Origin: Oscheius sp. JU75
Taxonomy: Eukaryota > Nematoda > Chromadorea > Rhabditida > Rhabditidae
Reading direction: 5' to 3'
NCBI GenBank assembly: GCA_037178855.1
Contig: JASJZC010000002.1
Location: forward strand, 744,001 to 808,000
DNA: 64,000 bases
Under the pieces are notes generated by a model. The model was not told where the DNA came from. It did not search any database and was given only the letters and a program-made list of their open reading frames with translations. Within the stretch, counting starts at the first letter, position 1; each line of letters opens with the position of its first letter. Positions 22,659-33,868 of the stretch are shown here, in pieces. Position numbers and translations under genes: made by a program.

Positions 22659-23597
22659 ATGATTATCAGGATATCACTTGTCTTTTTCTCCATCCTTCTC
22701 CCTGTCTCTCACACTGTCAAGCTCCGCGTAAAAAGGGACTTCATGTACGTGGCTGACGGAAATGGAACGGATACAGATTGCTATCAGGTACTGTCTCTCT
22801 GAATCTCTGCCAAAATGGAATACAGAAATGCAATGATAAGCACCGTCACGACTTCGAATTCAGTCTGAATATGAGTCTGGCCGACTTTTACGACTTCCCC
22901 TTCCATCCTCTGGTCCTAAAACATAGTTCCTATCTGTTATACTGTAAGCTGGCCGATCAGAGGACAAAGTGCTATCAGTCGGAGTGTGGAGACTTGGTAA
23001 GAACCCTATGTCCGGAGAAATGAATTTAGTCGGCGGATACCGTTTTCTCCCCCTCAAACTTTGTCTGTAACTTCAAGAGATCTCATTTCTCCGAGGTTAG
23101 GACTTGTCTGGCCGAAGCAGAGCCGATCACATTCCTCAAATGCGACCAGCAGTGCCATCAGAAGTTAAGGAATACGAAGAAGGCAGCACAGTTCTTCAGT
23201 ACGAATTCATTAGATGCCTATGAGGTCGAACTGAATGACCTTTGCAGTTTCCAGAGTTGTTATATGGCTTGTATGGAACCGGTGGTCATGGAGGTGGGTC
23301 AAAGTCTGTCTTTCCGTCTCTATAGCAAAGGTTTATTACCTATCTGTCAGTCTCTGCCTCTCTGTCTCTCTGTGTCTCACTGTGTCTGTCTCTTTTAAAA
23401 GTATTTCGCAGATCTGTTCTCGTTCCATTGCCTCCTCAGCCGTCAGTCTAGTCAAGACTCTCGTCGAATGGCATGCAGCAGACGTTGCTGACTGGCACAC
23501 CGTAACCGGAAGAGAAGACCAACTACCCGAGAGCTGTAAACGACTGTCGGGAGCCGCCAGCCCCGATCCAATACTCCAAATAATCAGTCGAGCCTAA
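22659..23597 (+). CDS. Secreted cysteine-rich protein, unrecognised family
   Basis: Predicted 249-residue secreted protein. Exons: 22659-22787, 22826-22996, 23030-23293, 23412-23597. The N-terminus is a clear signal peptide (MIIRISLVFFSILLPVSHT). The mature part has about 15 cysteines in spaced pairs, for example CDQQCHQKL and CSFQSCYMACMEP. The arrangement is reminiscent of nematode CPG4-like or T20D4.11-like secreted domains, but I cannot assign it. The ATG lies 1 nt after TTTTCAG, suggesting trans-splicing. Intron 2 (22997-23029) is only 33 nt. AATAAA overlaps the stop codon region (23595-23600). It does not clearly resemble the Cys-rich pair at 30-33 kb. Confidence 0.75.
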
Positions 23598-23794
23598 TAA
23601 ACAGTAATTCCATCCCATGCTGCGCGATTTGGCGGGCCGCTACCCCAAAAAGGCAATGCTGTTGGGATGAGAGCGATCCATATTTGTACAGCTTGGATTA
23701 CCGTACAATGATTGACTGTTGACGCGAATCAGTGACAGTCACCTGGTCCCCTGTAGCCAAGGTTATCAGTCCGTACAGCTGCTCGTTCGTGAGA

Positions 23795-25749
23795 ATGTCC
23801 TTCTTACCTGCCTTCACTCCAATCTACAGCGGTCCTTTGATCAGTCTTCCAGCTCCCGTGGGCACTGTGACTCTTCCCGTGACGTCTAAAGGTAAGTCAG
23901 AGCTTGACATGTCAGTGGAACATGGTATACTTTAGAGAGACAAAGAGACAGAGAGATATAGATCTGAATACTTCAATTTCAGCTCTCGAAGACCAGAAAA
24001 AGATAGTTAACCCCTTTGATCCCGAAGCAGCTGTTCCTCTTCCTTTCCAACTCGATGACTGTCTAGGGTATGTTATCGTTTCTCTCTCCAGCCATACACC
24101 GTTTTCAGTCCCTACGGAACCTCGGTCTGGAAGAGAAATGAGCGCGAGAGGTACCGCGTCCGCTGTGTCAATGAAGGCTATGAAAAACTGCGACTGAAAC
24201 TGCCACTGGCCGATGGGTAAGTAGACTGAACGAGGAGTGCCTAAGTGAAATGAATGGTAAAGAGTTCGGAGGAGATTGAATGGCTTGGAGAGAAAGAGAC
24301 ACTGACAGTACTTTCTCCCACACGAGAAGTCGCTGTTAAAGGTTCCCCGAACGGCGCAAATTCTTCAAATACTTTGGATTCCTCGAAGTGTTCCAGCACA
24401 CACTAATTTCCGTCCCGATCTCTCCACATCCTGCCACTTTGGGTTCCCATTACGCTGAATGAGATATGGTGGCAGAAAGACCGAGAGACGGTTGGAGAAA
24501 GGTGACCCATAACTCTCTCGTCGCCAATTTGTTGCGCAAGTCATCTCCTCTCGATCACAAAAAGGGGGAGATGGTCATCGATAATGGGTTACGGATTGGT
24601 AAAAGGTCAAAGTGGCTATTTGTTTCGTGGGTTGAGTGGTTTCTATGCACAGGAATAACTACCGTAAGTTTTGGAATAGTGGCGCACCCAATCGAACAGT
24701 CTCTGTCTCTCTGGTCTTTCTGTCTCTCAGTACTGTCTATCATTCCAAAAGCGCTAGCCACCAGCTACCAGCTGGTTCCCTTTTCAATCAGCCGCTCCTG
24801 ACAAACCCCTCTAATAGATGACCTCGTCCCTCACCAAGATGAATCTCAAAGAGAGACAGACTTAGATGGCCGCCATGGCCCCCTATGCTTTTTGTCTGAC
24901 CCGCCGGTGTACCATTGGCACGAGGGGGTACAGAGACCGGAGAGAGCCTAATTATATGTTTGCAGAGAGAAGCGGATCTCGAAGGTGGACACATTGCGTC
25001 TGGCCATACGATACATTAAGCATCTGGATCTGACCCTTCGCAATGAGCAGCACATTTATAGGTTCGTCTAGGTTTTTTCTCCTGGAAAGAGACGTGTCTG
25101 GGCAAATAGAAGGGCTTATTAAGTTATAGAAGCCGCAGAAGCGATAAATAAACCTTGGGTACTGGTTAAGGAAAATGCAGAGATTCCTCAGAGATATGGT
25201 TCCTGTTACGGCTGAGTCATTAGTTAGAGAAAATTGTAGTTGTTTTCCAGAAATTTTTCTTGGAACGAACTCCAATTAGTAGGAATTTATAATAGAGAAC
25301 CAGATAGGCAGAGAGATAGAGAGAAAGATAAAGTGAAAGACAGAGTCGGAGAGACAGAAAGATAGAGAGACAGAGAGACAGATAGACAGATAAACAGATA
25401 GACAACAAGACAGAGAGATAGAAAGTAGATTAGCATAACTCTAGCCCCTAACTCTGACGAATTGAAACCATCTGTCCCCCGTTCAAAACCATTACTCAAT
25501 GGCTTTGGTCACTCTGAGACAGGTGTCTCCGTGCCGTTCGTACCTCCAAGCTCCCGGATGGGCGGTCGTGTCCCCCGATGACCCCTGGTGACCCTAGCTG
25601 ACATTGGCACACTCTTGATTAGTCCTGTGGGGACACAGCGCGCCGCCTACTGTTCTTTTCTTACTTTTCCCCGCTTCAGATGCCGCTGTTTCCACGGCTT
25701 CAAGGAGGAGTCCGAGGGCAATATTCAAGTAGCCGTTCGTCAGCTCTGA
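23795..25749 (+). CDS. bHLH transcription factor, ASCL3/4/5-like (achaete-scute group)
   Basis: Predicted 151-residue nuclear factor. Exons: 23795-23891, 23983-24067, 24109-24216, 24966-25061, 25680-25749. The bHLH starts near residue 68: basic region WKRNERERYRVRCVNEGYEK, helix 1 to KLPLADG, a short loop, then helix 2 ISKVDTLRLAIRYIKHLD. RCVNEGY and the LSKV-like ISKV match achaete-scute group members of the ASCL3/4/5 type rather than the ASCL1 type. The short length, with a Pro-rich N-terminus and little after helix 2, fits small nematode bHLH proteins. The start is the first ATG in phase with exon 2; the last exon (RCRCFHGF...) is inferred from frame and splice sites and is less certain. 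Introns 3 and 4 are 749 and 618 nt. Confidence 0.8.
25295..25420. repeat. GACAGAGA/GATAGAGA repeat in bHLH intron 4
   Basis: Long imperfect array of GACAGAGA and GATAGA units about 240-360 bp into the last intron of the bHLH gene. Confidence 0.75.
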
Positions 25750-25759
25750 ACATGAGCCA

Positions 25760-26880
25760 CACCCGCTTTCGCTCAAAACCACGCCCTTTTCATTTCTCTC
25801 TACTGTCTCTCCCATATCGTCTAGTCAACCTTTTTTCTGGTCTTGTACACAATAAACTGTCAAATTGCATCGGCGCTGTTAAGCCTAGTAGTCATCCTTC
25901 TTTGGACAGTGACTAGACACGCGACGCGAGCCGCCACGCGTCCGTCACCCCCAAGCCCCGTGAGTGAAACAGCAGAGAATGAGAGAGAGAGAGATGGAGA
26001 TTGGAAAGAGACAACGAGTTCAATCGATATTTCATCTCTTTCCGGTGTTCCCTATGTGTCACTGTCTCTTTTTAACCTTTATTCCGGGCCATTTTGGATT
26101 CTCTTGGGGGAGGGATAGGGACCGAGAGGAGATTTCTCCGTCTGGGACATACACTCTCCCTCTCTCTCTAATGGCGTGGAAACGACATTTTTCTCGGATT
26201 TCAAACTGATATTCTCTTTACTTTTCCTTATTTTTTGAGCAGTTAACAATCTGTTTTTGTTTGTGAGAGACGGAGAGACTGAGAGTCGATAACAAGCTTG
26301 CAGCAATTTCCAAACAACCCCAGCCTCTTTCAACCTTCTTTTTGCGAATATTGCTTTCAGTTTCATTAAAATTTAATATCTCTCTGTCTCTTTCTCACTC
26401 TGATCAATTCCTACTTCCTTTCTTTGAGAACAGGTGCAGTTGCACTGGCTCTATCATCACCAATCAAGTTTGTCCTCTCAGGTTTTCGAAACTCTGTCTC
26501 TCTGTCTCTCTGTCTCAGGTTTGACATTCCAGTTTGTTTACCAGGAACTTTTTTACTTCCCTGCTTTGGCAAACATTTGGCAACTAGCTTACCTCGAGGG
26601 CGTTGGCAATGTATTGTTCCCTTCCCCCACTGTCACTTTCAGCTAGAAAAAGATTGCTGTGTAATTGGTTGCTGGGCACCTAATTATGTCAGTTTACAGT
26701 AAAGAGAGCCTTGAGCGAGAGACCGATCACTCGACAAGGACCATTTTTGTACAGTCTCGGTGTTTCAACTCTTCCTTATCTCTTCCAGGTCGTTTTTGTC
26801 ACTTTTATCGGGACTTGTAAGCGGACCATAGCATTCTTTATCTCTTACTCTTGACCCTTTATACGTTTTTTTGATCGGCG
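25760..26880. other. Spacer upstream of the Fizzy-related gene
   Basis: CT-rich, with GTCTCTCT tracts near 26377-26400 and 26490-26517. No exon with domain support was found. Part of it may hold an upstream outron of the next gene, whose start follows a TTTCAG acceptor. Confidence 0.4.
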
Positions 26881-26893
26881 TGGATTTCAGGGT

Positions 26894-29011
26894 ATGGCTT
26901 CTGGTTCAGACTTTGAAAGAAGATACTTTGGACAGAAGACCAACAGCTCTGGAGCCATAGGATCGGTGAGTTTCGGTGGAGGGAAAGACAGAGAAACAGA
27001 TGAACAGATAGACAAAGAGGCAGAGCAACAGAGAGAAAAAGAGACAAAGGGACAGACAGAGTGACAAGACAAGTATTCAAATTTCAGACCCGATCCCCGA
27101 ATGTGACTCCTACGAAGGCCCATTGTGATCGTTTTATACCGATCCGGCAGCCAACAGAAAACTGGTCAAATCGGTACCATGCCATCCAATCACCAGAAGT
27201 TGGAGTAGGTCTCTTTCATGTCCATATTCTATTCCGAATCTCTAGCCCCCCGAGTTTAAACGTCCGGCGAGTGCTGTGAGACAAGCTGTTGGAGGGGGTG
27301 GAGGAGGAGGTCCCACTAATAACCAGCAAGCCAATACCTCTCCGAATTCTGGTGGGAGCAATCTACAGAATGAGGATACCATGCAAGACCAGCTCGTCGT
27401 TCGGGCACTGATCAGGAATGAGCTTATGGAGGACAGGATTGATGATATGGGGGTAAGCGTTTGAGTTTCCTTTGGTCGTTTTTCGAGAGATATGATAGAA
27501 CGAGACATTACGGGGGAGAAGTTTTCATGATCTACCTAGAAAGTAGGTGCTAGGAATCTGGCTGTCGAAAAAATGGGGACAATGGCTCTGACTATCAAGG
27601 CGGTACGGGAGAAATTCCTTTCCATTCCTGAAACCATACGGGTGTGAAAGCTTCTGTAGCTACTGAACCAGTACGGAAGTTTACTATGAATTTCCAGCTG
27701 ATCAAGGAAGAGCCTCACGAGTCTAGGTCCCCAGCAAGACGGAACCTCTTCTCCTACGCTCACAAGACCCCTACCAAGTATGGAGAAGCCGGTACAAGTG
27801 CCCGTGTTCCCTTGACCAACTCTCCTTCCGTCTTCTCCTGTCCCCTCTCCGAAGAGAGTCAACGACTGCTCAAATCTCCGAGGAAACCACAGCGCAAGGT
27901 TCCAAAAAACCCCTATAAGGTGCTCGACGCACCGGAATTACAAGATGACTTCTATCTAAACCTGGTGGATTGGTCCTCGCAGAACATGCTCTCCGTGGGA
28001 CTGAACACGTGTGTCTACTTGTGGAGTGCCAGTAACAGTCAGGTCATCAAGCTGTGTGATCTGAGCCACGAAGGGGATACTGTGACGTCAGTTCAGTGGA
28101 CAGACAAAGGAGAGTACCTGGCGGTGGGTACGAACAAGGGCAAGGTCCAGATCTGGGATGTGCACACGAGTCAGTGCATACTTGATCGAGAAGGACACAG
28201 TCAACGGATAGGCTGTCTGGCCTGGAACGGCGATCAGATCTGTTCTGGGAGTCGGGATCGATCCATTCTGCTGAGAGACATCCGCGCACCGCAGGACCAC
28301 CAATCGCAACGGAAGCTGGTCGAGCACCGACAGGAAGTCTGTGGACTAAAATGGTCACCGGACAAGCAGTATCTGGCCTCGGGAGGTAATGATAACCAGC
28401 TGATTGTATGGGGGCACCGACGTGACAACCCTGTCCACAAATGGGGAGAACACAATGCTGCTGTCAAGGCCCTGGCCTGGTCACCCCATCATCATGGTCT
28501 CCTGGTCTCTGGTGGAGGGACAGCCGACCGATGTCTACGCTTTTGGAATACGCTGACCGGACAGCCGATGCAGTGTATTGACACAGGGAGCCAGGTACTT
28601 TTAGTCCCTTCGACTGGATAAGAGGAAGAGTTCAGGTCTGCAACGTGGCGTGGTCAAAGCACAGCAGTGAATTGGTCTCGACTCACGGCTACAGCTACAA
28701 TCAGGTCATCATTTGGAAGTACCCGACCCTGGTCCCGGTCACGAAGCTCACAGGGCATCAGTTCCGAGTTCTCTACTTGGTGAGTTTCTTTTAGGGACAG
28801 AGAGACAAATATTGAGAGAGAGAGAGAGAGAGAGAGAGTGTCAGAAACCGGGCATGAAGCCTAACATATTCTCTTCCAGGCCATGTCCCCGGACGGTGAA
28901 GCTATCGTGACCGGTGCCGGCGACGAGACCCTACGCTTCTGGCACGTCTTTACCAAATCCAAGCAGAAGGCAGCCCGGAGCAAATTGAACCTCTTCAACA
29001 CAATGCGGTAG
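26894..29011 (+). CDS. fzr-1: Fizzy-related / Cdh1, APC/C co-activator
   Basis: Predicted 554-residue WD40 protein that activates the anaphase-promoting complex in late mitosis and G1 and recruits substrates with D- or KEN-boxes. Exons: 26894-26965, 27088-27198, 27246-27452, 27540-27641, 27698-28594, 28636-28779, 28880-29011. Seen: a C-box-like DRFIPIR in exon 2; a Gly/Asn-rich linker; NPYKVLDAPELQDDFYLNLV leading into the propeller; very conserved blades such as ASGGNDNQLIVW and GGGTADRCLRFWNTLTGQP. The C-terminus is NLFNTMR, so the usual Ile-Arg tail is Met-Arg here. Similarity favours the Cdh1/Fizzy-related branch over Cdc20. The ATG lies 3 nt after a TTTCAG acceptor, suggesting trans-splicing. 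Confidence 0.95.
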
Positions 29012-29490
29012 ACCCCCTCGGCCCCCATGTTCTTCCAACTATGACACATCATGTAAACATTTTTTTTTGTTCCGCTTGTCCTTTGCCTTCGTCTCAATCT
29101 TGGGTGAGCTCTTTCAAAAACAGTCGCAGTCAAATTGTGATCCTTGTTCCTTCATCTCGCTTCAATCTAGTCCCCGTTTCGAATGGATAGTCAATACAGG
29201 CCTTTCTAGTTTCTTTCAATTTGTAAACAGACACAAATATTTATTAGCACTTTGCCAATCCTGTGTATATTAGACGTTTTCTTGAATGTTCAAAACATTG
29301 TGTAAGAGTGGCATAGCCTCGCCTCGCCCTTTGGAAAATTGTTGTCGTCGAAGTAAAAGCTTTATGCGTATTCTTTTGTACAGAGTGACAGTGAAACAGA
29401 GAGAGAGAGAAAGAGAGACTTGGTAAGTCGCTTTCCGCGGTCCTTCCAATGGCACAGTAGAACTGATTGCCGGACCTGTGAACGAATCCG
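29012..29490. other. 3' flank of the Fizzy-related gene
   Basis: AT-richer sequence likely to include the 3' UTR. A GAGAGA/GACAGA tract lies at 29385-29417. No further gene is seen. Confidence 0.4.
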
Positions 29491-29495
29491 AGCTA

Positions 29496-30010
29496 TTAAG
29501 GCCTGCAGACAATAGATTTCGAAGTGAACAGGTCGAGAGGATAGTTTGCCGGACTCTCAATCCTCATCGTCACAATGATGTAGTTGTAGTCAGGCATGTT
29601 CGAAGACTCGAGGCGGTTCGTCTCGTCCTTGTCGCCGTTGGCCTCTCTGAGTAGAAGGAAGAAGATCTCAACTTGTAGAATGGACGAGATGTCATTCTTC
29701 GTCTCGATTTTGACCACATAGAGCTACCGGATGAGTTCCCACTTCTTTCTTCTTCAGTCAGCGTTTTGAGGAGGCCAGGCGATCAAAAAGTATGTTTGAG
29801 GTTGTCCGAGCGATTCTGTCCTTCTTGCTTCGTGAATATAGCAGCTACTTGCCCATTGGTAAAGCCGGGGGACCAACCTTCCAGAGATCAGAGTAGCCAA
29901 CTAATAGTCTGAAAATTCTCGACAAGACAAGTTATCAGATTACGAGTTTCCAAGGAACTTGTTAAAGTTCCTCTATTGTTTCAAGATTCCCTAATTGCTT
30001 CTGCTGTGAC
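29496..30010 (-). repeat. Decayed dispersed repeat with coding-like remnant (copy B)
   Basis: The minus strand encodes VKIETKNDISSILQVEIF, then LLLREANGDKDETNRLES and MPDYNYIIVTM before degenerating. The order and several residues match copy A at 540-1160. The outer flank (about 29895-29995, GACAAGACAAGTTATCAGAT and TTTCCAAGG) matches the flank of copy A and a third, shorter copy at 3425-3520. The parent is unknown. Confidence 0.5.
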
Positions 30011-30284
30011 GAAGTTAAATAGAGAAACACAGAGAGACAGTGAAACCCTCCAGATGTTTATGACCTGTGCCAACCTTGATCCGCCTGCAACCTGGAGTGT
30101 CCAGCTGACCGAACAAGGCACTCTCGATGTTGAACAAGTTTTCTGAAAAAGATGTGACGTTTCAGGCCAGTTTCGCGAATAGACTAGAGTGACCAACTGC
30201 CTACTCAGACTCCTTCAGAGACTCCGAGCAGTTTTACCTTGATCGCTGTCATCTGCGTCACATAACAAGGTCATACCTGTTTCC

Positions 30285-30292
30285 TATAAAAG
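30285..30292 (+). promoter_or_regulatory. TATA box of Cys-rich paralogue 1
   Basis: TATAAAAG 29 nt before the ATG at 30321; no TTTCAG acceptor lies in between. Confidence 0.5.
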
Positions 30293-30320
30293 AGGTTCGC
30301 ACTAATTCGTGTGTCATACG

Positions 30321-31144
30321 ATGGTCATGCACGCCTTCGTCCTCCTGGCTGCCCTTCTGACTACTGGACATGCTATTTCTATGGGAGCGGTAGCTTCCTA
30401 CGCTCAGGGACTGCTGATGCAGGCTAGGGTTCCCGGTCAGCAGATCAGACTCTGTACCTGCACTGAACAAAGACAGTGTCTAGCAGAAATGGAGTCACAG
30501 GCGATTCGATGTGCTGACTCTTGCATCAACCAGTTCGGCACGGTCACTTCCAGACCTGACCTTCTGGTTCCGTGCTACAGAAGACTGATTCCGAGAGGTC
30601 ATTTGATGGGAGATTGTGTTCAGAGCCTTCTTAGATCGTAAGTGTCACTGCCACTCTACTCGTACTCTCCTTTCCAGATGCTCTCCCACTCATACCAACC
30701 AACAAGTCCCTTATACTTCCATTACCCGTCTCCTCAACCTGGCTGAAGCTCAAGCCTACGAAATGAAGAATGAGATCATGTCGCAGCAGTTCATCAACAA
30801 GATCCGTCCCGTAGCCGAGGCTGCCTTCTCCTTCGCCGGCTGCGTCAAACAGTGCGTCGTAAACTCGAACAGGGCTGGGTATTGCTTCGACCGAGTCCGG
30901 TAAGCAACTCTCTCTGTTGCCTTCTAAGTCTCCTTTCAGCTGTCAGTCCAATATCAGCGTTAAGCAGGTGACAAGTTCGATCAAAAGGTGCTCAAAAGGG
31001 TTCAATTGGAAGCGCGAAGCAGGTTCTTTGTGCACCTGTGCACAGTCCGCAGGAGTCATGTAAATTGGATTATTGTGACAGAGGAACTGGTTCAATTTTA
31101 GGGGACTGCAGTCTGTCTGTCCACTTCTTAACGTCATGGGATAG
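30321..31144 (+). CDS. Secreted cysteine-rich protein, tandem paralogue 1
   Basis: Predicted 233-residue secreted protein of unknown function. Exons: 30321-30637, 30678-30899, 30940-31059, 31102-31144. It has a signal peptide (MHAFVLLAALLTTGHA), then PGQQIRLCTCTEQRQC, paired cysteines (CADSC), VPCYRRL, the segment INKIRPVAEAAFSFAGCVKQ, GYCFDRV, RCSKGFNWKREAGSLCTC, and a C-terminal VCPLLNVMG. The paralogue at 32122-33201 shares every one of these blocks. An ATG at 30327 is an alternative start. TATA-driven, probably not trans-spliced. No named family can be given with confidence. Confidence 0.82.
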
Positions 31145-31256
31145 ACAAGAGGGTGATCTCTGAAAGAATTGTCTTGTAAAAAGTAAACATTGTTGTATGT
31201 TTTGATTCTTTTCTACACCCAAACAGTCCTCTGTCCATTTCACCTTTACCGGAACC

Positions 31257-31644
31257 TGAATCTGGTGAAGTCTGCCAGCCTACTAATCCGTTCGCTTTAA
31301 GTAATCAGAATAGAGAGACAGCCTGAGTGAGACACGCTGGAGGGATTGACATCCCATGTTTCTGTCCGATCCTTCTTTTTTGCCAGTCTGTCTGGTGGTC
31401 AGACAGGAAGGTTCCACTTTTTTATCGTGGGATTCTAGATTTGCTCTGGTTTTAACGCCCATGATCGAATTTTCGGTCTTTACAATGTTCTATAATTTTG
31501 TAGAGTAGATCAAATACTACATATTCGCAGAACATCATTTGTTCAGAAAACATCTTTTTCGACCACAAAATGAGGTGAGAAGCGGGCGCTTGGAATTAGA
31601 AATTTCCCCCCGTGCATGTCTCCCTCGCTCGAACCAGCCAGTTC
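31257..31644. repeat. Extended 5' flank of 5S copy 4
   Basis: Close relative of 22078-22452: the same blocks in the same order, including CACGCTGGAGGGATTGACAT and GGTTTTAACGCCCATGATCG, and the palindromic element at 31497-31537, 108 bp before the gene. Confidence 0.8.
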
Positions 31645-31763
31645 GCTTACGGCCACATCACGTTGAAAGTACGCCATCCCGTCCGATCTGGCAAGTCAAG
31701 CAACGTTGGGCCCGGTTAGTACTTGGATCGGAGACGGCTTGGGAATCCCGGGTGTCGTAAGCT
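31645..31763 (+). rRNA. 5S ribosomal RNA, copy 4
   Basis: 119-nt 5S gene with one visible change from copy 1 (CCACATCACG in place of CCACACCACG near the 5' end; C. elegans also has T there as I recall). A T5 run follows. It lies between the two tandem Cys-rich paralogues. Confidence 0.94.
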
Positions 31764-32075
31764 TTTTGCACTTTTTTTTCGGTTTTTTTTTGTTTTCGGG
31801 ATTTTACAAACCTAAAGACATTTTGTAAACGTTCTTTTTGCCGGAAAATGGTGTACTTTCATGGTCAGGAGACGTTATATATATCTATACTGCAACCACT
31901 ATTGAATCCTAGAAAAGTCTGGCATTCTTGCGATGACTGATAGAAGTTATAAGAAACTGACCACAGGGCAGCCATGCGCCCCTCTCCGTCACCTTGACTC
32001 CGATAACAAAGACCCCAAGAAGAAGTAGCGCCACGCAAAACAGGTATGACAAGGCAAAGGTCGGCCCACCAACAA

Positions 32076-32083
32076 TATAAAGG
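32076..32083 (+). promoter_or_regulatory. TATA box of Cys-rich paralogue 2
   Basis: TATAAAGG 39 nt before the ATG at 32122. Confidence 0.5.
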
Positions 32084-32121
32084 CAGAACTGCTGACAGTG
32101 TCAGAGTTGGACACTTAGAAA

Positions 32122-33201
32122 ATGATCTACCGGACTTTCTTCCTCGTCTTTCTTCTTTCCTCTAGGTACATTGATGCCATTTCGATGAACAAAGTGAGCA
32201 CAGCTTATTTCTGTTCAATGTCCACGGGTTCAGATAGCTTCCTATGCTGACGGCTTAATAAAGAAGTCGACGATTCCTGGTCAACAGATCAGGATGTGTT
32301 CCTGCCCTGAAGAAAAGTAAGTCACTAGCTGTCTCTCTGTCTCTCTCTGTCACTCTCTCTCTCTCTCTCTCTCCATCTTTCTGTCTCTCTGTCTCAATGA
32401 CCATCCGTCCACAGTGTAGCCTTGTCTCAAAAACAACGACACTGTGTAGTCCCTGTGTCCCTTTACACAGCGCGCGACTGACCGAAACAATAGGAAGTCT
32501 CGAAAGAGAATGATTTTAGAAATACACCGGTTTAGTGATATCTCTTTCCAGACAATGCATCGAAGAGATGGAGCAGCAAGTTCAACAGTGTGCTGACCAA
32601 TGCGTCCATATTTTCCAAGGAGTGACCTCCAATCCCCAGCAGCTTGTTCCCTGCTACAGAGGTCTTCTTCCTCAATTCAATAGTTTTGCTGATTGTCTTC
32701 AGACCAATCTCCAATCGTGAGTTTTCTCAGACAATTCTTTGAGGACAGACATTAAGATGTACCGCCGAGCGAACCAATCAGGTTGTTCCCTATACCTCAA
32801 TCACCACTTTGCTCGCCCTCATTGAGTCCGAAGCTGCTCAAAAGAAGCAGGAGATCCTCCAGCAGCAGCTCGTAGCCAAGATCAGACCCGTAGCTGAGGC
32901 GGCCTTTAATTTCGCCGGTTGCGTAAAGCAGTGCTTCGTCAAGATCAACAGTGGAGGCTATTGTTTTGACAAGGTTCAGTGCAGACCGAATCTGACAGCC
33001 AACAACTTGGCATTCTCGCTGAAACGGTGCTCGAAGGGATTCAATTGGAAGAAGGAGGCTGGAAGTCTTTGCAGTTGTGCTCAGAATGCGGGTATCATGT
33101 GAGTTTTTGACTGACAGAGTGACAGAGGCGGAAACAGAGACACACAGTTATTTTCCAGAAGTCTAAACCAGGTCTGTCCACTTCTCAACGCTATGGGCTA
33201 A
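32122..33201 (+). CDS. Secreted cysteine-rich protein, tandem paralogue 2
   Basis: Predicted 234-residue secreted protein. Exons: 32122-32193, 32234-32316, 32552-32716, 32757-33098, 33159-33201. Signal peptide IYRTFFLVFLLSS, then PGQQIRMCSCPEE, CADQC, VPCYRGLLP, the segment AKIRPVAEAAFNFAGCVKQC, GGYCFDKVQC, RCSKGFNWKKEAGSLCSCAQ and a C-terminal VCPLLNAMG. Compared with paralogue 1 it gained two introns in the first part and lacks the intron that follows GYCFDRV. The shared KIRPVAEAAF core is the most conserved stretch. Function unknown; an extracellular role is likely from the signal peptide and the regular cysteines. Confidence 0.82.
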
Positions 33202-33599
33202 ACAACAAGTAAACATGATCTCTTCTTGTACATAAACTATTCTCATCATTTTTGTTTTCGGGAAGACCCTTCAAACACAGGAGAAGACATTAAAAACAAA
33301 CACTTCTGTTCAAGGTCGTGATCAGAACTCGGGATGGCAAGGAACCAGATCTTTTGAACCTTTTTTAGTCTTTGGAAAAGGGTGCCAATGGGATAGGCGA
33401 CAGGACAGAACTTTAGTAACATAGAACACGATAGAAGCACACATAGCCTTTACGCCTGAGCTGGGAAACAATAATACAGCACATACTACGATAGATACAC
33501 GGACAGCAGCATCCTCCTGAATCCCCTTGATCTCTTCTGTTCCTGCACACCAAAATGGAAAATACTCTGATCTTGGGAGACGTGTAGAAGACGACCATC

Positions 33600-33749
33600 T
33601 TCGAAGGCGACTGTCGAGCTAACTGCATTATCTCAGGTTAACAAAACTTGACAAGATCTCTCGTCAGGAAGCGTTTATTTTGTAACAAAAACTTTCCATC
33701 GTTACAAGATAGTCAGGAGACGCTTCTTCTGACAAGAAGAAAGGCAAAA
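33600..33749. repeat. Conserved 3' flank of 5S copy 5 (inverted)
   Basis: Reverse complement of the 3' flank of copies 1 and 2, including GTCAGGAGACGCTTCTTCTG and CTTGACAAGATCTC. Confidence 0.75.
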
Positions 33750-33868
33750 AGCTTACGACACCCGGGATTCCCAAGCCGTCTCCGATCCAAGTACTAACCG
33801 GGCCCAACGTTGCTTGACTTGCCAGATCGGACGGGATGGCGTACTTTCAACGTGGTGTGGCCGTAAGC
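33750..33868 (-). rRNA. 5S ribosomal RNA, copy 5
   Basis: 119-nt 5S gene on the minus strand. It is the first copy in this orientation going left to right. A T5 terminator follows on the minus strand. Confidence 0.95.

Noticed and set aside
22659-25749. Operon of the Cys-rich and bHLH genes
   Set aside because: The genes are about 200 bp apart on one strand, which would allow an operon, but a secreted protein and a bHLH factor make odd partners, and no SL2-type signal could be recognised.
26424-26702. Plus-strand frame with hydrophobic stretches upstream of FZR
   Set aside because: Composition driven by GTCTCTCT tracts; no convincing acceptor-donor pairs or homology.
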